From: Paenibacillus sp. P25
GTDB lineage: Bacteria; Bacillota; Bacilli; Paenibacillales; NBRC-103111
Assembly (NCBI GenBank): GCA_024704175.1
Contig: CP085629.1
Span: 5,518,001-5,582,000 of the forward strand
Direction of reading: 5' to 3'
DNA: 64,000 bases
Shown here: positions 10,063 through 19,275 of the stretch, piece by piece
How positions within the stretch are numbered: position 1 is the first letter of the stretch
Layout: every line of letters begins with the position of its first letter
The notes under the pieces: generated by a model
Told to the model about the DNA's origin: nothing
Database searches by the model: none
The model's input: only the letters and a program-made list of their open reading frames with translations
Program-made: the position numbers and the translations under genes

Positions 10063-11193
10063 CTACTCCGTAAACCGTTCGCCGGTTTCATTATGGAAAA
10101 ACAGCGCTTTGGACATGTCGAGCGCCACTTTGAGCTTATCGTCCTCGCCGAAACGGTAGCGCGGATTTACGCGGGCCACGAGCATCCGATCTTGTCCGAT
10201 GTCCAGATGGAGGTACCGGTCGGCGCCCATCAGCTCGTCGATTTTGAACACGCCGGGCACGACCGCATTCGGGAACGCCTGGAACACGATCTCATCCAGA
10301 CTGACGTTTTCGGGGCGGATGCCGAGCGTTACCGTGCGATTGATCTGCTTGTTCTTGACCAGGGCGTGCGCCTTGCCCTCCGGGATGTCGAGCGCGAATC
10401 GAGAAGTGTGGAACTCCAGCTTGCCCGAGCCCGGTACACTCTCCTGAATGCGGCCTTCGATGAAATTCATCGGGGGCGATCCGATAAAGCTGGCCACGAA
10501 AGTGTTGTTCGGCTGGGTGTAGATCGTCTCCGGCGTATCCACCTGCTGGATGATGCCGTCCTTCATGACGACGATCCGGTCGCCCATCGTCATCGCCTCG
10601 ATCTGGTCATGCGTGACATAAATCATCGTAACGCCCAGCGTCTTGTGCAGCTTGATAATCTCCGTCCGCATCTGCACGCGAAGCTTGGCGTCGAGGTTGG
10701 ACAAGGGTTCGTCCATCAGGAACACCTGCGGATTGCGCACGATCGCTCTTCCGAGAGCCACCCGCTGGCGCTGGCCGCCGGACAGCTGGCGCGGCTTGCG
10801 CCCGAGGTACTGCTCGATTTCAAGAACCCGTGCGGCACGTTTGACCGCAAGGTCGATCTCGTGCTTCGGCAGCTTGCGCAGGCGCAGGCCGAAGGCGATA
10901 TTCTCGTACACGCTCATGTTCGGATACAGGGCGTAGTTCTGGAACACCATTGCAATATCCCGGTCCTTCGGAGGCAAATCGTTGACCAGCGTATCCCCGA
11001 TGTAAATCTCGCCTTCGGAAATATCCTCAAGCCCGGCGATCATCCGCAGCGTGGTCGACTTGCCCGCATGACCGGACGGCCCTACGAAGACAAGAAACTC
11101 CTTGTCTTTTATTTCCAAATGAAAATCTTTAACGACCGGCGACTTATCTTTGCCGTACCGCTTATATAGATGATTGATTAATATTTTGGCCAT
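10063..11193 (-). CDS. MsmX/UgpC-like sugar ABC transporter ATPase with altered Walker A
   Basis: Protein of 376 residues with a complete ABC domain and a C-terminal MOI/TOBE regulatory domain (TLGIRPENVSLDEI). Visible motifs: Q-loop (MVFQNYALYPNMSV), signature LSGGQRQRVALGRAI, Walker B VFLMDEPLSNLDA, switch His (YVTHDQIEAMTM). The Walker A reads GPSGHAGKSTT, one residue longer than the family sequence GPSGCGKSTT; this would distort the P-loop if real. It is the first gene of the sugar operon and should energise the permeases downstream. MsmX-like ATPases often serve several importers, so it could also drive the second permease set. RBS GGAGGCG lies before the ATG. Confidence 0.9.
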   Translation of the reverse strand: MAKILINHLYKRYGKDKSPVVKDFHLEIKDKEFLVFVGPSGHAGKSTTLRMIAGLEDISEGEIYIGDTLVNDLPPKDRDIAMVFQNYALYPNMSVYENIAFGLRLRKLPKHEIDLAVKRAARVLEIEQYLGRKPRQLSGGQRQRVALGRAIVRNPQVFLMDEPLSNLDAKLRVQMRTEIIKLHKTLGVTMIYVTHDQIEAMTMGDRIVVMKDGIIQQVDTPETIYTQPNNTFVASFIGSPPMNFIEGRIQESVPGSGKLEFHTSRFALDIPEGKAHALVKNKQINRTVTLGIRPENVSLDEIVFQAFPNAVVPGVFKIDELMGADRYLHLDIGQDRMLVARVNPRYRFGEDDKLKVALDMSKALFFHNETGERFTE

Positions 11194-11400
11194 GTAATCG
11201 CCTCCACGCGCAATTTACACTTTCTAACAGCCAGTGTAGCGGATTTTTTGTGAAGATGGTGTGAAGGTTTCCGCAGGGCAAGATAGTCCATGTTTATTGA
11301 TGGAATCGTTCATTTTTTATTTCCTTTTTCTGTGTTAATTTGGTAAAAGTTTGACCGCAACCGAAGCTTGGGCGGGTTCTATCAAAGGAGGGAAAACCGA
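11194..11400. other. Divergent intergenic region
   Basis: Separates the minus-strand sugar operon from the plus-strand ABC exporter. Only the two ribosome sites are clear (GGAGGCG before the ATPase, AAAGGAGGG at 11385 before the exporter). A T-rich stretch lies at 11312-11335. No convincing -35/-10 pair or operator was recognised. Confidence 0.4.
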
Positions 11401-13398
11401 TTGGACATCCAAGCCGCGCCCCGAACGGACAACCGGAGCCGGGCGGAGGCGGCCGCGGGGAAAAAGCAGCTGTTCAAGCGCTATCTCGCGTTTCTGAAGC
11501 CTTACCGTATGACGTCGCTGGGCATTCTGATCCTGGGTATCCTGCAGTTCGCCGTGCCGATGGCGACCCCGTGGATGACGAAAATTTTGATCGACGAGGT
11601 GCTTCCGGGAAAGGAAGGGTTTTGGACACTGGGAAAAGTTACGCTGGTGCTCGGGGCCGTGTACCTGTTCGGCATATGGATTAATTTTGCACGCGGCTCC
11701 ATCACGTTCCGGCTCGGCAACCGCATGGTGTACGACATCCGCCAGCAACTCTACCGGCACATGCAGCAGCTGTCGCAGCGCTTCTACGACAACCGGCAGG
11801 TGGGCAGCATCGTGACGCGCATCATCAATGACGTAAACGGCGCGCAGAACCTCGTGAACGGGGCATCATCGGCCTTTTCTTCGACATGTTCCTTGTGCTG
11901 TTCGCCGGCTTCATGCTGTTCCGGCTGCATTGGGAGCTCGCACTCTTATCTCTCTGGATGCTGCCTTTGTACTATCTGGTCTTCACGAATATGAACGTAC
12001 GGATCCGGCTGACCTGGCGTACGGTGCACCGGCAGATGGAGCGGATTCAAGGGGTGCTGGTGGAGCGGATCGGCGGGATGAAGGTCGTGCAGTCGTTCGG
12101 TCAGGAGGACCGGGAGATGGAGCGGTTCGAGAAGCAGGCGAAGCAACATATCGGCTTTGCCAATCGGGCCAATCTGCTGTCCAATTCGCTCGGCCGGATC
12201 AGCCAGACGTTCACCCAGTCGGGTACGCTTCTGATCTGGTTCGCCGGCGGCATGCTGGTGCTGGGGGGCATCTGTCGATCGGCTCGCTGGTCGCCTTTCA
12301 GGCCTATCTGGGCCAGCTGTACGGGCCGATTCAGCGGTTCGCCGAGGCGAATGTCACGATCCAGAACTCGCTGAGCAACATCGAGCGGATCTTCGAGGTG
12401 TTCGATATCGAGCCCGAGGTGACGATAAAAGAAAACGCTTTACGCATAAAAAAATGCCGCGGGGCCATTCAGTTCGACAACGTGACGTTCACCTACGTGT
12501 CCGAACATCCCGATCGGCAGGGCGCTCGCGGGGGTGGCGGGGCCGGTGACGGCAAGCAACGGGAGGCCGGGCCTGTGCCGTCCGATCCGGATCTTGTCGA
12601 GCTGATCAAGCCGGCCAAGAAGTTCTACCTCCTCCCGCCCAAGACGAGGCCCGATCCTCCCCCATGGTGGAGGAAAAGCGACTCGCGCTGCGCGGGATCA
12701 GCTTCGAAGCGAAGCCCGGCGAGGTCATCGCCCTCGTCGGCCCGAGCGGCGCCGGCAAATCGACGCTCGTCAACTTCATCCCGCGCTTCTACGATCCGGA
12801 CGAAGGCGCGGTCCGGCTCGACGGGATCGATCTGCGCGACTGCGATCTGTACGACCTGCGCCGGCAGATCGCCGTCGTCCTCCAGGACAACGTGCTCTTC
12901 TCCGGCACCATTTACGAGAACATCGCCTACGGCGACCCCGACGCCGATGAGAAGCGCGTCAGAGAGGCCGCCCGCGCCGCCAACGCCCATGATTTCATCA
13001 TGGAGATGGAGCAGGGCTATGACACGATCGTCGGCGAGCGGGGCATGCGCCTGTCCGGCGGGCAGAAGCAGCGGATCGCGATCGCCCGGGCGCTGCTCAA
13101 AGAGCCGCGCATCCTGATTCTCGACGAGGCGACCTCGGCCCTCGACGCCGAGTCGGAGGCGCTGGTGACGGAGGCGCTCGAGCGGCTGATGAAGAACCGC
13201 ACCACCTTCGTCATCGCCCACCGGCTCGCCACGGTCGTGCGCGCCGACCAGATTCTCGTGATGGACCGCGGCGAGATCGTGGAGCGCGGCTCCCACCGGG
13301 AGCTGCTGGCCGCAGGCGGCTTGTACAAGGAGCTGTACGTGAAGCGGCTCAAGGCGATGAACCCGGAGGAAATGCTGAAGCTGTCGATGGGACTGTAA
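11401..13398 (+). CDS. ABC-type multidrug/lipid exporter (fused TMD-NBD), frameshifted
   Basis: About 666 codons. TTG at 11401 is chosen because AAAGGAGGG lies nine bases before it. An ABC exporter membrane domain (six helices, with KPYRMTSLGILILGILQFAV as the first) is followed by an ATPase domain with Walker A GPSGAGKSTLVN, signature LSGGQKQRIAIARAL, Walker B ILILDEATSALDAESE and switch His (IAHRLATV). The frame breaks near 11868, 12265 and 12655. Between the first ATPase strand (IQFDNVTFTYVSE) and LALRGISFEAKPGE lies an insert of about 50 Gly/Pro/Lys-rich residues not usual for the family, which explains the length above the usual 580-600. It acts as a homodimer in the membrane; the substrate is unknown. 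Confidence 0.85.
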
Positions 13399-13448
13399 GT
13401 ATAAAGAGAGGTCTGTTTTCTTTAACCCTTGTTCGGTAAAAATCACAT

Positions 13449-13482
13449 GGCCGGGACCCCTATGCTGCAAAGAGTCCCGGCC
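13449..13482. terminator. Inverted repeat between convergent genes
   Basis: Nine-base-pair stem GGCCGGGAC / GTCCCGGCC with a 16-base loop, placed between the ends of the exporter and the BluB-like gene. On the minus strand it is followed by a short T-run (GATTTTT), so it may act mainly for the minus-strand gene. Confidence 0.5.
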
Positions 13483-13505
13483 TTCACCTTATCGCACGAG
13501 GTCCG

Positions 13506-14153
13506 TCACAAACTAGAGGTTCCCCACGATTCTTTAAATATCAGGTCCTTTAAGTCCTTCCGCTCCTCCCAATTTGCCGTTTCCAATATAGGCTTCTCCG
13601 GGTAATTATCGGTATATCCAATGGAAATCAAAGCGATCGGATCAATATGTAAAGGTATTTTCAATATATCTCTAACATCATTTTTCTTGTAAAAACTTAC
13701 CCAACCCATAGCCAATCCTTCAACGCAAGCCGCTAACCACATATTTTGGATCGCACATGCCGTAGACATAATGTCCGTTTCAGGTATGGAGTTGCGGCCC
13801 AATACGTGAGAACCGCCCCGTGTAGGATCACATGTCACGCAAATGGTTAAAGGAGCTTGTTTTATTCCCTCAATTTTAAGGTTTAAGAATTGGTTTTGCC
13901 GTTCTCCTTCGTAGTGAATGGCCAAAGCTCTTCTTTCTTTTTCCGTCGCCCAAGCCAAACGCTCTTTTATTTCATCAGATGAAACCAAGATAAAATTCCA
14001 TGGCCGCATAAAGCCTACGGACGGACCATGATGAGCCGCATTTAAAATGTTCAGAATCACTTCGTCAGGTATTTTATTAGTCAAAAATGTTCGGACATCC
14101 CGTCTTTTATAAATCACTTTATACAATGCCTCTTTTTCGAGCTCTGAAAACAT
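13506..14153 (-). CDS. bluB: BluB-like 5,6-dimethylbenzimidazole synthase (nitroreductase fold)
   Basis: Intact protein of 215 residues. BluB enzymes cleave reduced FMN with oxygen to make the lower ligand of vitamin B12. The flavin-binding pattern is visible: RRDVRTF (residues 17-23), HHGPSVGFMRPWNF (about 41-54), and the C-terminal block ACAIQNMWLAACVEGLAMGWVSFY that distinguishes BluB from other nitroreductases. The gene stands alone, with no other cobalamin gene nearby and no cobalamin riboswitch that I can see upstream. Its base composition is more AT-rich than its neighbours, which suggests separate acquisition. A general nitroreductase is the alternative. Confidence 0.78.
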   Translation of the reverse strand: MFSELEKEALYKVIYKRRDVRTFLTNKIPDEVILNILNAAHHGPSVGFMRPWNFILVSSDEIKERLAWATEKERRALAIHYEGERQNQFLNLKIEGIKQAPLTICVTCDPTRGGSHVLGRNSIPETDIMSTACAIQNMWLAACVEGLAMGWVSFYKKNDVRDILKIPLHIDPIALISIGYTDNYPEKPILETANWEERKDLKDLIFKESWGTSSL

Positions 14154-14270
14154 GGGATTCCTCCGTTTTAAAAAATGGGTCCCATTTAATATATCAAGTT
14201 TTTGCGGTCTTTGTAATTACCTTGGTCTTGTAATTACCATATTGTCCAATTTACTTCTTCCTTATTAACC

Positions 14271-14307
14271 AAAAAAGCCGACCGCAGAGAACGGTCGGCT
14301 TTATTTT
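14271..14307 (-). terminator. Rho-independent terminator
   Basis: Stem AGCCGACCG / CGGTCGGCT with a short loop, followed on the minus strand by TTTTTT. It lies directly after the stop of the siderophore-binding lipoprotein gene; the T/A tracts on both sides could allow use in either direction. Confidence 0.85.
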
Positions 14308-14329
14308 TCATGGCTTACTTTTCGCTATC

Positions 14330-15324
14330 TTAAGGTTTCACGTCATAAATCTTATAAAGATCGTCCAGCATCAGATTGGCGGCCTTTACGCCTCCCGCCG
14401 TATTCCAGGTGGCGTCGTTCACTTTGATCAGCTTGTTATTCTTCACGACCTTGAGGTTCTTCCAGAGCGGATCGTTCATCCATTCCTGCTCCTGCTTCGT
14501 CCCCTTGCCGTCGCCGGTCTCGTAGGTGAAGTAGAACACTTTATCCGCCGCGTCCAGCTCCGTCAGGCGCTCCTTGGTGATGTCCTCGAAGGCTTTCTCG
14601 TCGCTCTTCGGGTCGGAACGCGGAATGCCGATTTGCTGGAAGATGACCCCGCTGAACATATTGCCGTAATAGAACCGGGTTTTACCGCCCATAAAACGGA
14701 CTACAGCCACTTTTTCCTTCAGCTTGTCGCCCGCTTTTTGTTTGAAGTCTTCGATCCGCTTGTCGAAGGCCGCGATGACCTTCTCGCCCTCCGCCTTCTT
14801 GTTCACTGCGTCGGCGTACACCTGGAAGTTGTTCTTCCATTCGCCGCGCAGCGTCTCGGTGTAGACGGTCGGCGCGATGGCTTTCAGTCGCTCGTATATT
14901 TTCTCGTGGCGCATCTTGTTGCCGAGAATCAGATCCGGCTTAAGCGATGCGATCAGCTCGAGGTTCGGCTGCGACTCTCCGCCGACCGGCTTCACGCCTT
15001 CCATGTCCGCTTTGATGTGATCGAACCAGGGGCCGCCGTAATACGATTCCACCGCCCCGATCGGCTTGATGCCAAGGGCAAGCAGCGCTTCCGTCCCTTC
15101 GTTCGTCAGCACCACCACACGCCGCGGGTGAGCCGGAACCTCCGTTTCCCCATGACATGCTTGATCTTGCGCGGCCCTTCCGTGGTAGAAGCCCCGGAAT
15201 TTCCGGTACCCGTGCCCGACGATGCTTCCTGCTTCGCGCCGCAGGCGGCTAGGGCAACGGACAAACATAATATGACGGCAAGCGGCGCCGCCGGTTTCAA
15301 TCGATGAACAAGCCGGTGCAACAT
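14330..15324 (-). CDS. Iron-siderophore ABC transporter binding lipoprotein, frameshifted
   Basis: About 331 codons. The N-terminus is a lipoprotein signal (LAVILCLSVALAACGAK, lipidated Cys in LAAC). The mature part is a class III (BtuF/FepB-like) binding protein: RRVVVLTNEGTEALLALGIKPIG, then LELIASLKPDLILGNKMRHEKIY, a long linking helix, and the C-lobe with NAGGVKAAN-like end (WNTAGGVKAANLMLDDLYKIY). One frameshift near 15145 separates signal and mature part. The gene is divergent from two FecCD permeases and shares a Fur-box region with them, so it delivers ferric siderophore to that transporter. Layout resembles yfiY versus yfiZ-yfhA of Bacillus subtilis. Confidence 0.85.
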
Positions 15325-15360
15325 GATGTGACCTCCCGATATTCCCTAATCTTTTTATGG

Positions 15361-15416
15361 TGATAATCATTATCATTAACAAAATTTATACTAGGCGAAC
15401 CGAAATTCAATGTCAA
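15361..15416 (-). promoter_or_regulatory. Promoter with Fur box for the siderophore-binding lipoprotein
   Basis: On the minus strand TTGACA (15411-15416), 17-base spacer, TAGTAT (15388-15393). Just downstream lies the Fur-box-like TGATAATCATTATCATTAA (15361-15379), an almost complete match to the inverted-repeat consensus. Fur with iron would block this start. Confidence 0.8.
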
Positions 15417-15424
15417 TGTTTTTT

Positions 15425-15474
15425 TGATAATGATTCTCAAATTCATTGACAGCTGATAATCATTCTCATACAAT
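15425..15474 (+). promoter_or_regulatory. Promoter with Fur boxes for the FecCD operon
   Basis: On the plus strand TTGACA (15446-15451), 17-base spacer, TACAAT (15469-15474). A Fur-box-like TGATAATCATTCTCATA (15454-15470) fills the spacer, and a second copy TGATAATGATTCTCAA (15425-15440) lies just upstream. Confidence 0.8.
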
Positions 15475-15558
15475 GAATGAAGACAGGGAAGGCCTGCGAG
15501 CCTCCCGGAAGATCGCATCTTTATTAATGTATGGTTAGACAGAGAGCAGGCATCCTTC

Positions 15559-16568
15559 ATGAACCCGTTATCGAAGCACCGTTCCTATAAAATAACCGGA
15601 CTCGTCGCAAGCCTCCTTCTGCTCGGCGCGGCGATGGCCTGCAGCGTGATGTTCGGCCTGAACACCTATTCCTGGCACCAGGTGACCGCGGCTTATACGG
15701 CCTTCGACGGCTCCAACGAGCATATCATTATCCAGACCGCGCGGGTGCCGCGGGCGCTCATCGCCGCTCTGGTCGGCGGCGCCTGGCCGTAGCCGGCGCT
15801 TTGATGCAGGCGGTGACCCGCAATCCGCTGGCTTCGCCGAGCCTGTTCGGCGTGAATGCCGGAGCGGCCTTCGCCCTCGTGCTGTCCGCCGCTTTATTCA
15901 ATGTCTCGGGCCTCGCCCAGTTCACGTGGATCTCCTTCGTCGGCGCGGCGCTCAGCGCAGGGCTGGTGTACCTGCTCGGCTCCGTCGGCCGGGACGGCCT
16001 CACGCCGATCAAGATCACCTTGGCCGGGTCGGCGATCACCGCCTTCTTCGCAGCCCTGACGCAGGGCATTCTGCTGTCCAACGGCAAAGCGTTCGATCAG
16101 GTGCTGTTCTGGCTGGTAGGCTCCGTGGCCGGAAGGACGCTGGAGCAGCTCCAGTCCGTTTTCCCTTATATGCTCGCCGCACTCGTCGGTGCGTTCCTGC
16201 TCTCGGGCCATATCAATGTGCTGGCCATGGGCGAAGACGTCGCCAAGGGGCTCGGACAGCGGACGGTGCTGATCAAAGCGGCCGCCGCACTCGTTGTCGT
16301 CGTGCTGGCCGGAGGCTCCGTAGCCGTGGCCGGACCGATCGTCTTCATCGGCATCATCGTGCCGCATATCGTCCGCTTCCTGGTCGGCTCGGATTACCGC
16401 TGGTCCTTGCCGTACTGCGCCGTGCTCGGAGGCCTGCTTCTGGTCAGCGCCGATATCGGCGCCCGCTTCATCGCCATGCCGAAGGAAGTGCAGGTCGGCG
16501 TAACGACCGCCCTGATCGGTGTCCCCTTCTTCGTCTACATCGCGCGCAAAGGGGGCCAGCTCGGATGA
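15559..16568 (+). CDS. FecCD-family iron-siderophore permease, frameshifted
   Basis: About 336 codons, the usual length for BtuC/FecCD permeases with eight to ten membrane helices. Typical blocks are visible: ARVPRALIAALVGGA, MQAVTRNPLASPSLFGVNAG, AGPIVFIGIIVPHIVRFLVG and a C-terminal GVPFFVYIARKGG. A missing base near 15781 breaks the frame in the conserved GGALAVAGALMQ block; a C lost from a CCC run would explain it. The gene ends in an ATGA overlap with the second permease. It resembles YfiZ/FhuB-like subunits. Confidence 0.85.
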
Positions 16569-17605
16569 ATCATAGCCGGTATACAACCTTACGGGGCAAA
16601 GGCTTCTCCTTCCTCGTACAGAAAAAAGCGGTATCCGTCACTCTCCTGCTGCTCGCCGTTACGGCGGCGCTGATGATCATCAGCACAGGCATCGGCAGCA
16701 TTTATATTTCGCCGGCGGAGGTCCTCCGCTCGATCTTCGGCTTCGGGGCCGACTCCAGCGAAATGATCGTCCGCTCGCTGCGGTCGCCCCGCATCGTTAT
16801 GGCTGTACTGATCGGCGCTTCGCTGGCCGTATCCGGCGCGATCCTGCAGGGCGTCGTCCGCAACGCCCTGGCCTCCCCGACACGGTCGGGACGACCGGAG
16901 GCGCGACGCTCGGGGCCGTCACGTTCTTTTTCTTCTTCTCGGATAAGCTCAGCATCCACATGCGCCGCTCGCGGCTGTGGCCGGGGCGTTCGCGGCTACG
17001 CTGCTCGTCTACATTTTATCCTGGAAGAACGGCGTTACACCGCGCGTCTCGTGCTCGTCGGCATCGGCTTCAGCGCAGCGATGAGCTCGCTTTCGTATAT
17101 GATGATGATTTCCGGCCCTATCATCCTGGCCAACCAATCGCTGACGTTCATGACCGGCAGCATTTACGGCGTATCGTGGGAGAAATCCGTACTGCCTCTC
17201 TTGCCGTGGATGATCGTCCTGCCGCCGCTGGCCTTCATTCTGGCCCGCCACCTGAACATCCAGGAGCTCGGCGAGGATATCGCCAGCGGCGTCGGCGACG
17301 CCGTGCAGCGGCAGCGGTTCCTGCTCCTGCTGCTGAGCGTGGCGCTGGCCGGGGCCGGCGTCGCCTTCGGGGGCGCCATCAACTTCATCGGTCTGCTTGC
17401 GCCGCACATCGCCCGCAGACTGGTCGGTCCGAGCTTCGGAGCCCTGCTGCCCGTATCGGCCCTGACCGGCGCGATTGTACTGCTGCTGGCCGATCTGGCC
17501 GGGCGCTCGCTGTTCCCGCCGCACGATATCCCGGCAGGAGTGTTTACCGCGGCGATTGGCGCACCCTTCTTTATCTACCTGCTCTACCGGACACGGAACC
17601 GCTGA
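16565..17605 (+). CDS. Second FecCD-family iron-siderophore permease, frameshifted
   Basis: About 346 codons. Starts MNHSRYTT and shows the family blocks LRSPRIVMAVLIGASLAVSG, ILQGVVRNALASP, GGAINFIGLLAPHIARRLVG and IGAPFFIYLLYR. The reading frame leaves and returns between about 16878 and 17040 (breaks near 16878, 16960 and 17040); translating the other frames restores the expected DTVGTTGGATLGAV stretch. With the preceding permease it forms the heterodimeric membrane channel for a ferric siderophore. Resembles YfhA/FhuG. Confidence 0.83.
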   Translation: MNHSRYTTLRGKGFSFLVQKKAVSVTLLLLAVTAALMIISTGIGSIYISPAEVLRSIFGFGADSSEMIVRSLRSPRIVMAVLIGASLAVSGAILQGVVRNALASPTRSGRPEARRSGPSRSFSSSRISSASTCAARGCGRGVRGYAARLHFILEERRYTARLVLVGIGFSAAMSSLSYMMMISGPIILANQSLTFMTGSIYGVSWEKSVLPLLPWMIVLPPLAFILARHLNIQELGEDIASGVGDAVQRQRFLLLLLSVALAGAGVAFGGAINFIGLLAPHIARRLVGPSFGALLPVSALTGAIVLLLADLAGRSLFPPHDIPAGVFTAAIGAPFFIYLLYRTRNR

Positions 17606-17649
17606 CACCTATCGCTCATCTTTACCATCCATCAAAGGAGCTGACTGTT

Positions 17650-18504
17650 ATGACCACAAGCGGCGCGCTGGAAGCGAAATCCCTTCACTTGTCTTACGGA
17701 GACGCCTCGATTTTCGAAGGCCTCGACCTCTGCATTCCGCAAGGTCAGATCACCGTATTTATCGGCAGCAACGGTCGCGGCAAATCGACCCTGCTTCGTT
17801 CCTTGGCCCGGCTCCTGAGGCCCAAATCGGGTGCGATTCTGCTGGACGGCCAGGAGCTCGCCAAGTCGCCGACGAAGGAAATCGCCAAGCGGATGGCGAT
17901 TCTGCCGCAAGGCCCATCCGCTCCGGAAGGCCTTACCGTGCTGCAGCTGGTCAAACAGGGACGCTACCCTTACCAAAGCTGGCTCCAGCAGTGGTCGGCG
18001 GAGGATGAGCGGAAGGTCCGGACGGCGCTCTCGCTCACCGGCATGGAACCGTTCGCCGAGCGTACCGTGGACAGCCTGTCCGGCGGGCAGCGGCAAAGAG
18101 CCTGGATCGCGATGACGCTGGCGCAGGATACGGACACGATCCTGCTCGACGAGCCGACCACGTACCTGGATTTGACCCATCAGGTCGAAGTGCTGGATCT
18201 CTTGTTCGAGCTCAATGAGCAGGAACGCCGCACGATCGTCATGGTGCTGCATGACATGAACCTGGCCTGCCGGTATGCGCATCATATCGTGGCCATCAAG
18301 GACGGCGCCGTCTACGGGCAAGGGCGGCCCGAAGACATTATGAACGAGCGGTTGATCCGGGACGTATTCAGCATGGACTGCCAGGTGGCCCGTGACCCGA
18401 TCTTCGGGACCCCGATGTGCATTCCGTTCGGCAAAGGCCGCATTCTGACACCGGAGCAGGAGAAGAGCTATGAAGACACTTACCGTCAATTGGAAACCGT
18501 TTGA
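17650..18504 (+). CDS. Ferric-siderophore ABC transporter ATPase (FecE/FhuC/YusV-like)
   Basis: Intact protein of 284 residues. Walker A GSNGRGKSTLLR, Q-loop ILPQGPSAPEGLTV, signature LSGGQRQRAWIAMTL, Walker B TILLDEPTTYLDL and switch His VLHDMNLACRYAHH, all in the form seen in iron-siderophore ATPases. The ATG at 17650 follows AAAGGAG by eight bases. The gene lies 45 bases after the second permease and overlaps the start of the FhuF-like gene by 35 bases, so it is part of the same Fur-controlled operon. It may also serve the second siderophore locus (53277-56993), which has no ATPase gene of its own here. Confidence 0.9.
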   Translation: MTTSGALEAKSLHLSYGDASIFEGLDLCIPQGQITVFIGSNGRGKSTLLRSLARLLRPKSGAILLDGQELAKSPTKEIAKRMAILPQGPSAPEGLTVLQLVKQGRYPYQSWLQQWSAEDERKVRTALSLTGMEPFAERTVDSLSGGQRQRAWIAMTLAQDTDTILLDEPTTYLDLTHQVEVLDLLFELNEQERRTIVMVLHDMNLACRYAHHIVAIKDGAVYGQGRPEDIMNERLIRDVFSMDCQVARDPIFGTPMCIPFGKGRILTPEQEKSYEDTYRQLETV

Positions 18505-19204
18505 GCATCCCTTCGGCATCCGTCCGGATTCGCGCGGCGATCTGACATTCGGTATCAGCGGGAAAGAGCCGCTCACGGAGGAAGGGCTGCAGGAGGCACT
18601 GCGGCTGTTCGGCGAAGGTCTGGGTTCGAACGCCTTCAAAGCGACCGCCTCCGTCTTCACCAAATATTACGCCAAAAAGCTATGCGGCGTCCTGTACGGC
18701 ATGTCCGTGCTGAACGAAGGGCTGTCCTTGCCGCTGCACGGCCTGGTGCTGGAATTCGGCCAGGCACCGGATTTCAGTCTTCGCCCGGTATCGCCTTCGC
18801 TGATCCCGTGCCCTTCCGGGGACCGGGCTACTTGGCGCAAATGGATCTTACAGAGCCTCTTCGCGGAAAATTTGACCCTGCTGTTTGAGGAGCTGGCCCG
18901 GCAAACCTGCGTGCACCGGGACATCTTGTGGGAGAATGCGCTGGTATATATCCGGCATTATTACGGGGTTTGGACGGAGGAAGCGGCTTCGGCTGAAGAC
19001 CGCCGCCGCATTGCGGACGATTACCGTTATTTGACGGCCGAGGCGGAAGCCGGTCTGTTCGGCATCGGCTCGCAGCCTTTTGCGCCGTACGATACCACGC
19101 TTGCACCGGGCTATAAGCCGATGCGAAAGACATGCTGCATGCGCTACCTTCTGCCCGAAGCGGCCTGCTGCAAGACGTGCCCGAGGAGATCGGCCGGCGG
19201 CTGA
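18470..19204 (+). CDS. FhuF-like ferric-siderophore reductase family protein
   Basis: Intact protein of 244 residues. The C-terminus carries RKTCCMRYLLPEAACCKTCP, with a CC-x10-CxxC-like arrangement that binds a [2Fe-2S] cluster in FhuF-type reductases. The middle part (ENLTLLFEELARQTCVHRDILWENALVYI) matches the IucA/IucC C-terminal-like/FhuF domain. The expected role is release of iron from imported ferric siderophore in the cytoplasm. It starts 35 bases inside the ATPase gene and is the last gene of the operon. Confidence 0.8.
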   Translation: MKTLTVNWKPFEHPFGIRPDSRGDLTFGISGKEPLTEEGLQEALRLFGEGLGSNAFKATASVFTKYYAKKLCGVLYGMSVLNEGLSLPLHGLVLEFGQAPDFSLRPVSPSLIPCPSGDRATWRKWILQSLFAENLTLLFEELARQTCVHRDILWENALVYIRHYYGVWTEEAASAEDRRRIADDYRYLTAEAEAGLFGIGSQPFAPYDTTLAPGYKPMRKTCCMRYLLPEAACCKTCPRRSAGG

Positions 19205-19252
19205 AGGCTTTCCAGCGAAACCTTATTGGTAACGTGCCCGTCACCAGCCAAG

Positions 19253-19275
19253 AGAGCCTATTACGGCTCTTTCTT
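19253..19275 (+). terminator. Short terminator-like hairpin
   Basis: AGAGCC / GGCTCT stem with a six-base loop followed by TTCTTCTT, 50 bases after the FhuF-like gene. It overlaps the stop codon of the convergent small gene at 19261. Confidence 0.45.
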
